Source: Planctomycetaceae bacterium (GTDB lineage Bacteria; Planctomycetota; Planctomycetia; Planctomycetales; Planctomycetaceae). From it: a stretch of DNA of 63,405 bases. Both the position numbers and the translations under genes were made by a program. The notes beneath the pieces were generated by a model. It saw only the letters and a list, made by a program, of their open reading frames with translations, did not search any database and was not told the origin of the DNA. The stretch's first letter is position 1; each line of letters opens with the position of its first letter. This document shows positions 46,867 to 56,597 of this stretch, piece after piece. The stretch is taken from the NCBI GenBank assembly GCA_019636285.1, contig JAHBXV010000036.1:1-63405 (forward strand), written 5' to 3'.

Positions 46867-47868
46867 TCAGAACTGTTCGAGAAACCGCACGTCGTTTTCG
46901 TAGAACCGGCGAATGTCGGTGATGCCGTGCCGCATCATGCAGAACCGCTCGATCCCGAGGCCGAACGCGAAGCCGCTGACCTGTTCGGGGTCGTAACCAA
47001 CGGCTTGCAGGACGTTGGGGTCGACCATGCCGGCGCCGCCGAGTTCCAACCAACGGTCGCGCCACCAGACATCGACTTCCACGGAGGGTTCCGTGAAGGG
47101 GAAGAACGAGGGCCGGAAGCGGACGTGGACATCGCCCCCCAGGTAGGCCGACGCGAACAGCCGCAGAACGGTCTTGAGTCCGGCCATCGTGACGTCGGGG
47201 CCGACCATCAGCCCTTCCATCTGGTGGAACATGCACGAGTGCGTCGCGTCGATGGTATCGGGCCGATAGACGCGACCGACCGACACGATACGAATGGGGG
47301 GCTGACGCCCTTCCATCACGCGAATTTGCACGGTCGAAGTCTGGCTGCGCAAGAGCGTCGGCTCACCGTTGCCGAGGCAGGCGGCTGAGAGATAGAAGTT
47401 CTCAAGCGGATCGCGAGCCGGGTGGTCGTCCGGAATGTTGAGCGCTTCGAAGTTGTGTCGTTCGTCCTCAAGTTCGGGACCATCGACGACTTCGAAGCCG
47501 AAGCGGGCCATCAGATCCTTGAACTCGGCGAACGTCTGCGTGAGGGGATGAATCTTCCCAAGTCGCGGCGACGTTCCAGGGACCGTCACATCGATGGCGG
47601 ATGCCAATCGCTTCGGCTTCGCGAGTTCCTGCTGACGGGCTTCCAGGGCCGTGGTCACGCCATCCTTGACGGCGTTAAAACGCTTGCCGATGGCGGGTCG
47701 ATCTTCGGCGGACACCTTGCCGAGCAGCGTTTGCAGATCCTTGAGGCGTCCCTGTTTCTTGCCCAGGAACTCGATGCGCACCTGTTCCAGATCGGTCGCC
47801 GAGGTCGCGTCTTGCAGCGCGCTCAAAGCGGCTTGCTCGTAATCGGACAGTGCTTGAAGAATATCCAT
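46867..47868 (-). CDS. pheS: Phenylalanyl-tRNA synthetase alpha subunit
   Basis: I use ATG 47868 ([20 protein letters not shown]), 333 residues, the usual length; the frame is open to 47934. The coiled-coil N-terminus is followed by the class II core: motif 1 region [20 protein letters not shown], motif 2 with [20 protein letters not shown] and motif 3 with [18 protein letters not shown]. It charges tRNA-Phe with the beta subunit, whose gene is not adjacent here. It follows rplT-rpmI-infC, a common bacterial order. Confidence 0.94.
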   Translation of the reverse strand: MDILQALSDYEQAALSALQDATSATDLEQVRIEFLGKKQGRLKDLQTLLGKVSAEDRPAIGKRFNAVKDGVTTALEARQQELAKPKRLASAIDVTVPGTSPRLGKIHPLTQTFAEFKDLMARFGFEVVDGPELEDERHNFEALNIPDDHPARDPLENFYLSAACLGNGEPTLLRSQTSTVQIRVMEGRQPPIRIVSVGRVYRPDTIDATHSCMFHQMEGLMVGPDVTMAGLKTVLRLFASAYLGGDVHVRFRPSFFPFTEPSVEVDVWWRDRWLELGGAGMVDPNVLQAVGYDPEQVSGFAFGLGIERFCMMRHGITDIRRFYENDVRFLEQF

Positions 47869-48012
47869 ATCCGTCGCCACATCCGCGAGAGATCGGGGGA
47901 AGTCGCCCGGAGTCGATCTGGTTTGCGATCCCATTCATCAGCCGGGAAACGAAAGCAGCCAGCGTGGAGACCCACGCCGGCTGCTAAGTTATCAATCAGA
48001 CGCTTGCTCGGC

Positions 48013-48390
48013 TCAGGCCTGCGTGGGCGAGGGCTTGGCGGCAAGAGCGTCCTTAGCGATGGTCACGAGTTCGTCAAAGATCGCCGGGTTATGAATGGCG
48101 AGCTGGCTGAGGCTCTTGCGATTCAGTTCGACACCGGCCAGGTCGAGGCCGTGCATGAACTGGCTGTAACGCAGACCGCGCATCGTGGCGGCCGCCTTGA
48201 TCCGGATGATCCACAGGCTGCGGAAGTCGCGCTTGCGGAGCTTGCGGCCACGGTAGGCGACGCAGCGGGCGCGAACGACCTGTTCGAGAACCGTTCGCAA
48301 CAGGTTTTTACGGCCGAGGAACCGACCCTTCGATTCCTTGAAGTAACGCTTGTTGGCGCGACGGCGGGCAACGCTGAAGCAAATACGCAT
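48013..48390 (-). CDS. rplT: 50S ribosomal protein L20
   Basis: A 125-residue protein. The body is normal L20 ([60 protein letters not shown]), but the N-terminus [20 protein letters not shown] lacks the usual RxxKGxxAR pattern and has a hydrophobic ICFSV run instead; this may be lineage variation. L20 is needed early in 50S assembly and represses rpmI-rplT translation in some bacteria. It follows rpmI by 99 bases and precedes pheS. Confidence 0.93.
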   Translation of the reverse strand: MRICFSVARRRANKRYFKESKGRFLGRKNLLRTVLEQVVRARCVAYRGRKLRKRDFRSLWIIRIKAAATMRGLRYSQFMHGLDLAGVELNRKSLSQLAIHNPAIFDELVTIAKDALAAKPSPTQA

Positions 48391-48489
48391 CGAACGGGTC
48401 TTTCAAACACGACCGCCAGCCATTACCGGGGCGGAATCTGCCAACATGGGCTGATGAAACCAAGCAACCTCTGACCAACCGTGCGGCTT

Positions 48490-48696
48490 TTAGAGACCGG
48501 GAGCCAACGCTTCGCTGATCAAGCGGGTTTCCCACTTGGTGAGAACCGTATCCTTGCGAAGCTGACGCTTCCGCTTGGCCGACTTATGGCTGAGGAGGTG
48601 ACCACGGCTGGCGGACCGGCACTTCACCTTGCCCGAAGCCGTCACCTTGAATCGCTTTTTCATGCCCTTGTGGGTCTTCTGCGAAACCTGAGCCAT
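48490..48696 (-). CDS. rpmI: 50S ribosomal protein L35
   Basis: From ATG 48696, 68 residues: MAQVSQKTHKGMKKRFKVTA, then GKVKCRSASRGHLLSHKSAK. These are the basic, Lys/Arg-rich L35 features. The frame opens further upstream to 48744 but that part is not family sequence. It lies between infC and rplT, the conserved order. Confidence 0.93.
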   Translation of the reverse strand: MAQVSQKTHKGMKKRFKVTASGKVKCRSASRGHLLSHKSAKRKRQLRKDTVLTKWETRLISEALAPGL

Positions 48697-48869
48697 TCCA
48701 ACGATCCCTATCAAAGCGCGCGAATCGGAGGGATTCGCGTCCATTACCTTTACGGCACGCCCACCGGCGAGTCCGGGAGTGTATCAAATCGCTTTCTTTG
48801 AATCCAGTACCGCGAACTGGAACATCGCCAGTCGAGTCATGGACGCATAAGTCTTTTTTTCGTTTCCGG

Positions 48870-49379
48870 TTACGTCTTCGGGGCGAGGACCAGGGTCATG
48901 CTGCGGCCACCCTCGAGTCCGGGGGATTTTTCGACTTTGCTGACATCTTCCAACTGCGTGACGATTTCCTGAAGCATCTGTCGACCGCGGTCGTGGTGGG
49001 CGTTTTCGCGGCCGCGGAAGATGACGTTAAACTTCACCTTGTCCTTGTGCGAAAGGAACTCGCGGGCCTGCTTGACTTTGAACTCGATATCGTGCTCGCC
49101 GATTTTCGGCCGCAGGCGGATTTCCTTAAGCTGGACCTGGTGCGCCTTCTGGTTGGTCGAGTGCTTCTTCTTCTGTTCGTACTTGAACTTCCCGTAGTCC
49201 ATGATCCGGCAGACCGGGGGCCGCTCGTTGGGAGCCACCTCGACCAGGTCCAAGCCGGCATCCAGCGCATGGCGCTGGGCTTCGGACGTGGGGATGACCC
49301 CCAGCATTTTCCCGTCCTGATCGACCACTCGGACGGGCGACAGCCGAATCTGCTCGTTCACGCGATGCGAAGTTTCGAT
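48870..49379 (-). CDS. infC: Translation initiation factor IF-3, probable ATC start
   Basis: The body is clear IF-3: [20 protein letters not shown], then [20 protein letters not shown] in the N domain and the C domain [20 protein letters not shown]. No ATG lies near the start. GTG at 49361 has no ribosome-binding site, whereas ATC at 49379, in the same frame, stands 9 bases after AGAGGAG (49395-49389). Starting there gives 169 residues with [12 protein letters not shown]. Non-AUG starts (AUU, AUC, AUA) are a known feature of infC because IF-3 rejects them, giving self-control. It heads the infC-rpmI-rplT unit. Confidence 0.88.
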   Translation of the reverse strand: METSHRVNEQIRLSPVRVVDQDGKMLGVIPTSEAQRHALDAGLDLVEVAPNERPPVCRIMDYGKFKYEQKKKHSTNQKAHQVQLKEIRLRPKIGEHDIEFKVKQAREFLSHKDKVKFNVIFRGRENAHHDRGRQMLQEIVTQLEDVSKVEKSPGLEGGRSMTLVLAPKT

Positions 49380-49654
49380 AGCAGCAAGCTCCTCTAACGA
49401 GACAAATCAAAAATGCTTGGATAATAACGGTTTCGGTCAGCCTTCGCGGACTGACGCCCGAGATTACCACGCCGGCGGCAATGTGATACAATCGACGCGG
49501 ATGCCCTCGCGACGGGCACGCGACCAGCCAGAACCAGAAATCTATCGACCGATCAACACAACGTCAAGCACGGCAATCCATTGCGGGCGTGGTATTGAGC
49601 AGACGGCTCAGGCGATCCGCCATGCTGACATCCCTGGCGGAACGGGCGGTTCGT

Positions 49655-50707
49655 TCACACCTGAACGGACGGGATTCCGCGCCGCTTCAGTTCCTGCTCG
49701 ATCAGATCGTTGGGTGCGATGATCTGATCTTCGAGACTGATGGCTTTGTGACCATTCAGTAAACCAGGGTGTCCACGGAACATGGGGCGACCTTCCACGA
49801 GCAGGTCGATTCCGCCGTCGGCGCGGGTTGACGTGGTGATGACGTCGCCCACTTCCAGGTCAGCCACCTCGCTGGCGGTCAGACGCGTGCTGGCCAAACG
49901 GACCACGACACCCACCTTGGCCTGGGCGACACCCCGTTCCAAGTTCAGCCGCTGTCGCGGATCGGCCACCTTACGAGTGTACGTCGACCAGTTATCGGAC
50001 GACAGCCGCGCCGACAACGGTTCGATGGTGTTATACGGGATGCACAGGTTCATGATCCCACGGGTATCGCCCATCGTCAGTTCGAAGCTGATGAGGACGA
50101 TGACTTCGTTGGGAGGCACGATCTGCACGAGTTGGGGATTGCTTTCGACCTGGAGCACTTTGAGGCGCAGATCGCAGACGTTCGACCAGGCGCTTTCCAG
50201 GCCCGCGATCGCCAGTCGCGTGATTCGCGAGACAATCTGGAGTTCTATTTCGGTCAGCGGACGACTGGGAAGGTCGTGGTTGGATTCTTTGCCGCCGCCG
50301 AGCAATCGGTCGATGATCGGATAGATGATGCTGGGGTTGATGTCGAGAATGACGTGCCCTTCGAGCCCCTGCGACTCCAGCAGGTTGAAGCACGTGGGGT
50401 TTTCGAGGCTGAAGACGAATTCGCTGTAGGTGAGCTGGTCGACGCTGATGAGTTTGACTTCGACGATCGCCCGCAACATGCCGCTGAGGCTCGCCCCGAA
50501 TTCGCGGCTGAAGCCTTCGTGCAGCGCCTGAAACGCGCGCATCTGCTCTTTGGAGACGCGCTCCGGGCGTTTGAAGTCGTAGACGCTGACCTGGGGCTGC
50601 CCGGCGGACGACGACTGCCGGGACGGTTCGCTGAAATGCTGCTGCGCGCCGGGATCGAGGGCCGCGAGCAGCGATTCGACTTCTGATTGACTGAGAACGT
50701 CACCCAT
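49655..50707 (-). CDS. fliM: Flagellar motor switch protein FliM
   Basis: A 350-residue protein starting [20 protein letters not shown], the conserved N-terminal segment that binds CheY-P, then a CheC-like middle domain ([56 protein letters not shown]) and a C-terminal SpoA domain ([20 protein letters not shown]). It forms the C ring with FliG and FliN. No other flagellar gene is in the window, so it stands apart from the main flagellar cluster. The stop of proA lies nearby upstream in the reading direction, and the two could share a transcript. Confidence 0.93.
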   Translation of the reverse strand: MGDVLSQSEVESLLAALDPGAQQHFSEPSRQSSSAGQPQVSVYDFKRPERVSKEQMRAFQALHEGFSREFGASLSGMLRAIVEVKLISVDQLTYSEFVFSLENPTCFNLLESQGLEGHVILDINPSIIYPIIDRLLGGGKESNHDLPSRPLTEIELQIVSRITRLAIAGLESAWSNVCDLRLKVLQVESNPQLVQIVPPNEVIVLISFELTMGDTRGIMNLCIPYNTIEPLSARLSSDNWSTYTRKVADPRQRLNLERGVAQAKVGVVVRLASTRLTASEVADLEVGDVITTSTRADGGIDLLVEGRPMFRGHPGLLNGHKAISLEDQIIAPNDLIEQELKRRGIPSVQV

Positions 50708-50741
50708 CCCTGGGCTCCTCTCCGCCGGTCTAATGCCGGGA

Positions 50742-52019
50742 CTACCCGCGAATCTGTCCGGATCCGCGAATGATCCATTTGTACGTTGTCAGTTCACGCA
50801 AACCACACGGTCCGCGTGCATGAAACTTGTCGGTGCTGATGCCAATCTCCGCCCCCAGACCGAGTTCGCCGCCATCGTTGAATCGCGTACTGGCGTTTAC
50901 GATCACGGCGGCTGAATCGACGCACAGCAGGAAGCGGTCCGCGGACGCGACGTCGCTCGTCACGATCGCATCGGTGTGGTGCGACCCATGCTCGTTGATG
51001 TGGTCGATGGCTTCGTCGAGATTGTCGACGACTTTCGATGCCAGGATCAGGTCGAGGAACTCGGTGCGATAATCTTCGTCGGTCGCGGGCACGGCCTCGG
51101 GGAGGAGCTCGCGGGTTCGCGGGCAGCCGCGTACCTGCGTTTTCGTATCCTGAAGAAGCGGGCGAACGGCCGCGAAAAACTCGCCGGCAATGTCTCGATG
51201 AACCAGCACGCATTCAGCCGCGTTGCAGACGCCGGGGCGCTGACACTTGGCGTTGATCAGGATGCGGGCCGCCATGGGAACGTCGGCGGAGCGATCGACA
51301 TAGACGTGACAGATGCCATCGAAGTGTTTGATGACCGGCATCGTCGCTTCATGGGCGACACGCTCAATCAGCGATTTTCCGCCACGCGGAATGGCGACGT
51401 CGATGGCATCGCCCCGTTGCAGCAGCGCGCCGACAATCGCGCGATCGGAGTTGTCGACCAGTTGCACGGCGTCGACGGGAAGCCCGGTTTCTTCGAGGGC
51501 CGCTCGTAGTTCGCGGTACAGGGCCAGATTGCTGAACAGGGCTTCTTTTCCGCCGCGAAGAATCACCGCGTTGCCGCTCTTCACGCACAATGCCGCGGCA
51601 TCGACGGTCACGTTCGGCCGGCTTTCGTAGATGAAGAGCACGACGCCCAGCGGAACCCGCGTCTTGCAGACGTTGAGGCCGTTGGGGCGAACGGCTCCTT
51701 CGATGATTTCGCCAACAGGATCGGTGAGGGCGGCAACTTCGTGAAGCGCCTTGGCCAGCTTTTCGATGCCTGCCTGGTCCAACCGCAGGCGGTCGATGGC
51801 CGCGTTCGAGAGGCCAAACTCGGGAGCCCGTTCGAGATCCCGGCGGTTCTCGGCGATGAGCAGATCACGATTCTGGCGCAGACGTTCCGCCGAGCGCAAG
51901 AGCCAACGCTGTTTGTCGGCTCCGGAAATCCGGGACAACTGCGCGGCGGCCCGGCGAGCACGGTCGGCGAACCCCGCCGCGTACTCCTGCCAGTCTCCGC
52001 CCGCTTTGGGAGAGGTCAT
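50742..52019 (-). CDS. proA: Gamma-glutamyl phosphate reductase
   Basis: From ATG 52019 (GGAAAGAG upstream) the protein has 425 residues. It is an aldehyde-dehydrogenase-fold enzyme with [54 protein letters not shown] and the catalytic Cys in [20 protein letters not shown]. It makes glutamate semialdehyde in proline synthesis, using the product of proB, which is not in the window. The C-terminus [20 protein letters not shown] is normal. Confidence 0.95.
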   Translation of the reverse strand: MTSPKAGGDWQEYAAGFADRARRAAAQLSRISGADKQRWLLRSAERLRQNRDLLIAENRRDLERAPEFGLSNAAIDRLRLDQAGIEKLAKALHEVAALTDPVGEIIEGAVRPNGLNVCKTRVPLGVVLFIYESRPNVTVDAAALCVKSGNAVILRGGKEALFSNLALYRELRAALEETGLPVDAVQLVDNSDRAIVGALLQRGDAIDVAIPRGGKSLIERVAHEATMPVIKHFDGICHVYVDRSADVPMAARILINAKCQRPGVCNAAECVLVHRDIAGEFFAAVRPLLQDTKTQVRGCPRTRELLPEAVPATDEDYRTEFLDLILASKVVDNLDEAIDHINEHGSHHTDAIVTSDVASADRFLLCVDSAAVIVNASTRFNDGGELGLGAEIGISTDKFHARGPCGLRELTTYKWIIRGSGQIRG

Positions 52020-52074
52020 GAACTCTTTCCGATGCAATGAAACCGTCGATCCAATGAATCGATCAAATTAAGGG

Positions 52075-52096
52075 ACACTGGCGGAGCCAGTGGCAC
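52075..52096. repeat. Third copy of the palindromic repeat
   Basis: Matches 22 bases of the unit at 39894-39917, with a similar right flank. It lies in the spacer between proA and galT, again outside genes. Confidence 0.8.
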
Positions 52097-52309
52097 CCGA
52101 AGATTCAGGCACGATCGTTCATAAGGGAACGCGCACAATCTTTCTTCACGTGTTAGAACTATCGGCTGTTTCAGACTTTGAGTCAATCCGGTCTGTCGAG
52201 CATGCCGAACCGGGAGTCCGTGATTGGTCGCCGTGAGACGCTTCCATGTGGAAGATATCCATAGGAAGAGAGCCTCACAGCGGGTTTTGGGTTCATTGGG
52301 GCAGGTTTG

Positions 52310-53338
52310 GTGACGCCGCAATTTCGTCGCGATGAACTTCGAGAAAACTGGGTGCTGGTGGCACCGGGACGCCGACAGCGACCAACACTGTTTCAGCATT
52401 CTACCCAGATTGCCCATGCCGACGATCCTTTTGCCGAGGGTTCGGAGGCGCACACGCCTCCGGAAGTCTTTGCGATCCGCGAACCGGGGACGCTGCCAGA
52501 CACCCCTGGATGGCGGGTGCGCGTCTTTCCAAACAAGTTTCCAGCCGTTCACGACCGGGAGCGGGTCGCGATTGAGCCAGATCCCGACACACCGCTTCCG
52601 GCGATTGGCCGACACGAAGTGGTGGTTGACTGCCCGCATCCGGAATTGCACTTCGCGCGTCTGCCGGCCAAACAAATCCGCGATATTTTCGTGAGCTATC
52701 GCCAACGGGTGCGGCAACTCGTCGCTGACGATGGCTGGGCGACGGTTACGGTCTTCAAGAACGAAGGACCGGCAGCCGGGGCATCGGTGGGGCATTGTCA
52801 CTCGCAGATTCTGGCACTCCCGCTGATTCCCGAAGCGGTGGCGCGCGAACTGGCTGTTTGCGAACGTTCAATACGCGAGAAAGGCCAAGAGTTCTTCGCC
52901 GACTGGCTGGCATGGCACGATTCTGCCGGACTGGTGATCGACCGGAATGACGACTTCATGGTCGTCGCGCCGTATGCGAGCCGGTTTCCCTATGAAATGT
53001 GGTTGGTGCCGTCGCACTCCCTATTTGACTTTCGCCTGGTCGAGGACAGGGAACTGTTGAATCTGGCCGTGCTGCTCAAGGGGGTGCTGCTGGCTCTCGA
53101 AAACGCGGCGAATCAGCCCGACTGGAACTTCGTACTGCAACTGCCTCCGTTTCCCCCCTCGGCAGAAACCGGCTATCGCTGGCATCTGCGAATTCTTCCA
53201 CGGATGACCGGCGTCGCGGGCTTTGAGTGGGGGACCGGGGTCTTCATCAATCCGGTTCCGCCAGAGGAGGCGGCCGAGCATTTGCGGAATGCGCTGAAGG
53301 GCTGTCGTGACCCCGAAGTTGGCGAGCCGCGGACTTGA
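52310..53338 (+). CDS. galT: Galactose-1-phosphate uridylyltransferase-like protein
   Basis: 342 residues from GTG 52310 (TTG 52307 is the alternative). It is a HIT-superfamily GalT: RRDELRENWVLVAPGRRQRP, WRVRVFPNKFPAV, then NEGPAAGASVGHCHSQILAL. The active-site pattern His-x-His-x-Gln is kept, although the usual GHPHGQ reads GHCHSQ; the second His is the nucleophile that takes the uridylyl group. It interconverts UDP-sugars and sugar 1-phosphates. It stands 223 bases upstream of a GH57 enzyme of glycogen metabolism, so a role in glucan or sugar-nucleotide turnover is likely. Confidence 0.9.
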   Translation: MTPQFRRDELRENWVLVAPGRRQRPTLFQHSTQIAHADDPFAEGSEAHTPPEVFAIREPGTLPDTPGWRVRVFPNKFPAVHDRERVAIEPDPDTPLPAIGRHEVVVDCPHPELHFARLPAKQIRDIFVSYRQRVRQLVADDGWATVTVFKNEGPAAGASVGHCHSQILALPLIPEAVARELAVCERSIREKGQEFFADWLAWHDSAGLVIDRNDDFMVVAPYASRFPYEMWLVPSHSLFDFRLVEDRELLNLAVLLKGVLLALENAANQPDWNFVLQLPPFPPSAETGYRWHLRILPRMTGVAGFEWGTGVFINPVPPEEAAEHLRNALKGCRDPEVGEPRT

Positions 53339-53561
53339 GCCCGATTTGCGGAATAATCGGTCTGGAGATGCAAATATCCTGTAGGAGTCGGGTCGAACCG
53401 GTCTTGCCTCCAATCCGGCTTGGGGGACCGGCGGGCGATTGCCGATAACCTCGGCAGGGGGGGCCCGTCTTTGCCGAGCCCCGGGGGCCATCTTGTCGGA
53501 ATCCGGCTTGCGCGAAGCCGTGGAACTACCCGCAGGACGCGGGTGGAAAGAGAACAACGGA

Positions 53562-55775
53562 ATGTCGTGCCGAGTTCGTCTGATTCTTGCCTTTCACAAT
53601 CATCAGCCCATCGGAAATTTTGACGGCGTCTTCGAAGACGCGTACGCGCGCAGCTATTTGCCGTTTCTGGAACTGCTGGAACAGTTTCCGGAGATTCCGG
53701 TGGTGCTGCATAACTCGGGAAGTCTGCTGGAATGGCTCCAGGAACAGCGGCCCGAGTACATCGACCGGCTGCGAGCGCTGGTGGCCCGCGGCCAGGTGGA
53801 ACTGCTGGGCGGGCCATATTATGAGCCCATTTTGGCCAGTCTGCCGCAGCGCGACCGCGTGGGGCAGATGATCGCCTATCGACGGCATCTGGAACGGCTG
53901 TTCGAGACGAAGATCCGCGGGATGTGGATGCCGGAACGGGTCTGGGAACAGACGTTCGCCAGCGACATCGCCGACGCCGGCCTCGAGTACACGCTGCTCG
54001 ACGACACGCACTTCAAGAATGCGGGCCTCGTCGATGACCAGTTGCACGGCTATTACCTGTCGGAAAACAACGGCAAGCTCATCAAGGTCTTCGCGGGAAG
54101 CGAGCGGCTGCGATATCTGATTCCGTTCAAAGACCCGCAGGCGACCATTGACCACGTTGGGCTGATCGCAGAACGGGCGCCGGGATCAGTCCTTGTTTTT
54201 GGCGATGACGGCGAGAAGTTTGGAGTCTGGCCGGGGTCGTTCAACCTTGTCTGGAGCGATGGCTGGCTGCGGCGGTTCTTCGAACTGCTCAGTCAGCACC
54301 GGCACTGGATCAAGATTACCACCGGGTCGGAGACGCTGGACAACGTTGCGCCGCAGGGACGCATCTATCTGCCCGATTCGAGCTACCGCGAAATGAACGA
54401 ATGGTCGCTTCCGACCGAGCGGCAGAAGGAGTATCGGGAAGCCGTCGCGGAGGCCTCGACGCAGCCGAACTGGTCGCGGCTCCAGCCGTTCGTGCGAGCC
54501 GGCAATTGGCGGAACTTCCTGGTGAAGTACCCCGAAGCGGGCGAAATGTATGCCCGGATGCTGACGGTCAGCCAGACCCTGCAGGAATTGGATCACGCGG
54601 GACTTCCGCCGGAAGGGCGACGGCTGGTCGCGCGGGCGCGGCGGGAACTCTACCGGGCCCAGTGCAATTGTCCGTACTGGCACGGCGCGTTCGGCGGGCT
54701 GTATCTGCCCCACTTGAGAAACGCGATCTACGGTCGGCTGATTGAGGCAGATTCGCTGCTCCAGCGGGCGCGTGGCAAGCTGCGGCGGTGGGTCGAGGCG
54801 GATGCGCGCGACTTTGATTTGGATTCCCGCAACGAAATTCGTCTGGCTGGCGAGAGGCTGGTGGCGTTTCTGGCACCGGGACGCGGCGGGCATCTGTATG
54901 AACTCGACGACCGCGCGGTGAAACTGAATCTTCTGGCGACGCTGGAACGTCGGCCCGAGCCGTATCACGATCGTATTCGGGAGGCGGTACGTTCCGGTCA
55001 GCAGTCGTCCACCGGAGGCGGAGTCGATCCCAACGGGGCCGTCTGCTGCAAGCAGGACGGACTCGACGAGAAGCTGCAATCCGATGTCTGGCCCAGAAAA
55101 TCGCTGGTCGACCATGTTCTGCGCCCCGGATTGACGTTCGACGACTGGGCGGCCGGTCGCGGACATGTTGGAGACTTCGCGAACGGTGCCTATGCAGGCG
55201 TGCTTCGCCGGGGTCGAGGTCGTGTCGAAGCCAGGCTGTCTCGCGAGGGATCTCTCGGCCCGTACCGGATCCGAGTTGCCAAGACAATTTCGCTGTCGGC
55301 CGGTGATCCGAACACGATTACGACGAAGTACGAGCTGTCGCAGTTGCCGCGCGAGGTGCCGATTCACTTCGGGGTGGAATTCAACTTCGCGGCCATGCCG
55401 GCCGGGGCGCAGGATCGGTACTACTACGATCAGCGGGGCCGTCGTGTGGGCGACCTGGGAGCACAGATCCAGTTGCCACGTCAAGAACGACTGGGGATGG
55501 TGGATGAGTGGTTGGGGCTGGATGTCTGCCTGGATACATCCGTGCCCGCCGACATCTGGTCAACGCCCATTCAGACCGTCAGTCAATCGGAAGCCGGCTT
55601 TGAATTGATTCACCAGTCGTGTGCCGTCATGCCGCACTGGCAGTTCTTCGCAGGAGAGGACGGCCGCTGGGAAGTGACGCTGACCCTGTCGATCGACAGC
55701 TCGGCGGCGCAAGCCCGGCTGCTTTCGTCAGCCGAAGCCCGTCCGGAAGGACGATTGACCCTGACGGGGGCTTGA
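53562..55775 (+). CDS. GH57 family alpha-glucanotransferase or amylase
   Basis: 737 residues from ATG 53562 with GGAAAGAG upstream. The GH57 catalytic barrel starts RVRLILAFHNHQPIGNFDGV. The nucleophile Glu125 lies in MWMPERVWEQ and the acid/base Asp in VLVFGDDGEKFGVWPG (Asp215 or 216). The helical domain follows, then a beta-sandwich C-terminal half (DUF1925/1926-like; from about 420, with HYGVEFNF-like PIHFGVEFNFAAMP). The closest type I know is 4-alpha-glucanotransferase; alpha-amylase action cannot be excluded. It has no signal peptide, so it acts on cytoplasmic glycogen or maltodextrin. Confidence 0.92.
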   Translation: MSCRVRLILAFHNHQPIGNFDGVFEDAYARSYLPFLELLEQFPEIPVVLHNSGSLLEWLQEQRPEYIDRLRALVARGQVELLGGPYYEPILASLPQRDRVGQMIAYRRHLERLFETKIRGMWMPERVWEQTFASDIADAGLEYTLLDDTHFKNAGLVDDQLHGYYLSENNGKLIKVFAGSERLRYLIPFKDPQATIDHVGLIAERAPGSVLVFGDDGEKFGVWPGSFNLVWSDGWLRRFFELLSQHRHWIKITTGSETLDNVAPQGRIYLPDSSYREMNEWSLPTERQKEYREAVAEASTQPNWSRLQPFVRAGNWRNFLVKYPEAGEMYARMLTVSQTLQELDHAGLPPEGRRLVARARRELYRAQCNCPYWHGAFGGLYLPHLRNAIYGRLIEADSLLQRARGKLRRWVEADARDFDLDSRNEIRLAGERLVAFLAPGRGGHLYELDDRAVKLNLLATLERRPEPYHDRIREAVRSGQQSSTGGGVDPNGAVCCKQDGLDEKLQSDVWPRKSLVDHVLRPGLTFDDWAAGRGHVGDFANGAYAGVLRRGRGRVEARLSREGSLGPYRIRVAKTISLSAGDPNTITTKYELSQLPREVPIHFGVEFNFAAMPAGAQDRYYYDQRGRRVGDLGAQIQLPRQERLGMVDEWLGLDVCLDTSVPADIWSTPIQTVSQSEAGFELIHQSCAVMPHWQFFAGEDGRWEVTLTLSIDSSAAQARLLSSAEARPEGRLTLTGA

Positions 55776-55954
55776 TTGGCCGATGGGGAAGGCTGGCTAC
55801 AGTGACCGCGTCGATCGTATCGCGGTCGCATATCGTGCCGGTGGCGACTGGACTGGTGGATCGGCCGGCGACATTCATGGTTCAGTCGGCCCCTCCGGCA
55901 CCAGACTGTTCGCTGCATAAGACGACACGCAATTCAAGTTCGCAGAGTCTATTT

Positions 55955-55968
55955 ATTGTTTGAACAAT
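55955..55968 (+). promoter_or_regulatory. Palindromic operator candidate before the MarR gene
   Basis: ATTGTT (55955-55960), two bases, AACAAT (55963-55968) form a perfect inverted repeat in an AT-rich stretch 42 bases before the MarR start. It overlaps a possible -35 region (TTGAAC at 55960-55965). Such TTG..CAA palindromes are typical MarR-family sites. Confidence 0.6.
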
Positions 55969-56009
55969 GTTTGTGTTGACGATTCTTAAATGGTTTGGCA
56001 TTCTTTCCG

Positions 56010-56597
56010 ATGAAAGCCTGCCGGTCGCAGGTGGTCGGACGATCGAAGGATGAACTCGTGGCCAGCCGTCGCCGCTTCGATTCCGCGCAGCAAGAGGCCT
56101 ATCTCAACCTGTGGCGAACGTACGACCGCCTCAAGGTGATCGAGGAGCAGGCGTTCGGCGAATTTGGGTTGTCGGCCCAGCAATACAATGCTCTGCGACT
56201 CTTGCGGTCGGTTCATCCGCAGTCGATGCCCGTGCTGGTACTGGGAAGCCGATTGATTTCGCGGGCACCGGACATCACGCGGCTGCTTGACCGGCTGGAG
56301 AAGCGGGATCTGGTTCAGCGCGTGCGGCGGGCGGAAAACCGTCGCGTGGTGGATGTGGAGATCAAACCGGCCGGGATGGAACTTCTGGACGAGTTGGCGG
56401 CTGTCGTGCGCCGCGTGAATCACGCCCAGTTGGGCCACATGAAACCGGCCGAACTTAAGGAACTGACTCGTTTGTTGGAAGCGGCGCGCTGGCCGCATGA
56501 AGAACCGGGCGGTCTGTGGGGGCGTCCGGAATCTCTGGCAACTCAGTCATCGTCGGGGGCGCCCGTCGGAGGAGAGAGCGAACATGGTGGCACTTGA
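56010..56597 (+). CDS. MarR family transcription regulator
   Basis: 195 residues from ATG 56010 (a TTG at 55995 is also in frame). The winged helix-turn-helix is clear: LSAQQYNALRLLRSVHPQSM, then SRAPDITRLLDRLEKRDLVQ RVR with the wing AENRRVVDVEIKPAGMELL. It probably represses its own operon through the palindrome at 55955-55968 until a phenolic or other ligand binds. Its 3' end overlaps the next gene by 14 bases, so the pair is translationally coupled and the regulator most likely controls the FAD enzyme. Confidence 0.9.
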   Translation: MKACRSQVVGRSKDELVASRRRFDSAQQEAYLNLWRTYDRLKVIEEQAFGEFGLSAQQYNALRLLRSVHPQSMPVLVLGSRLISRAPDITRLLDRLEKRDLVQRVRRAENRRVVDVEIKPAGMELLDELAAVVRRVNHAQLGHMKPAELKELTRLLEAARWPHEEPGGLWGRPESLATQSSSGAPVGGESEHGGT

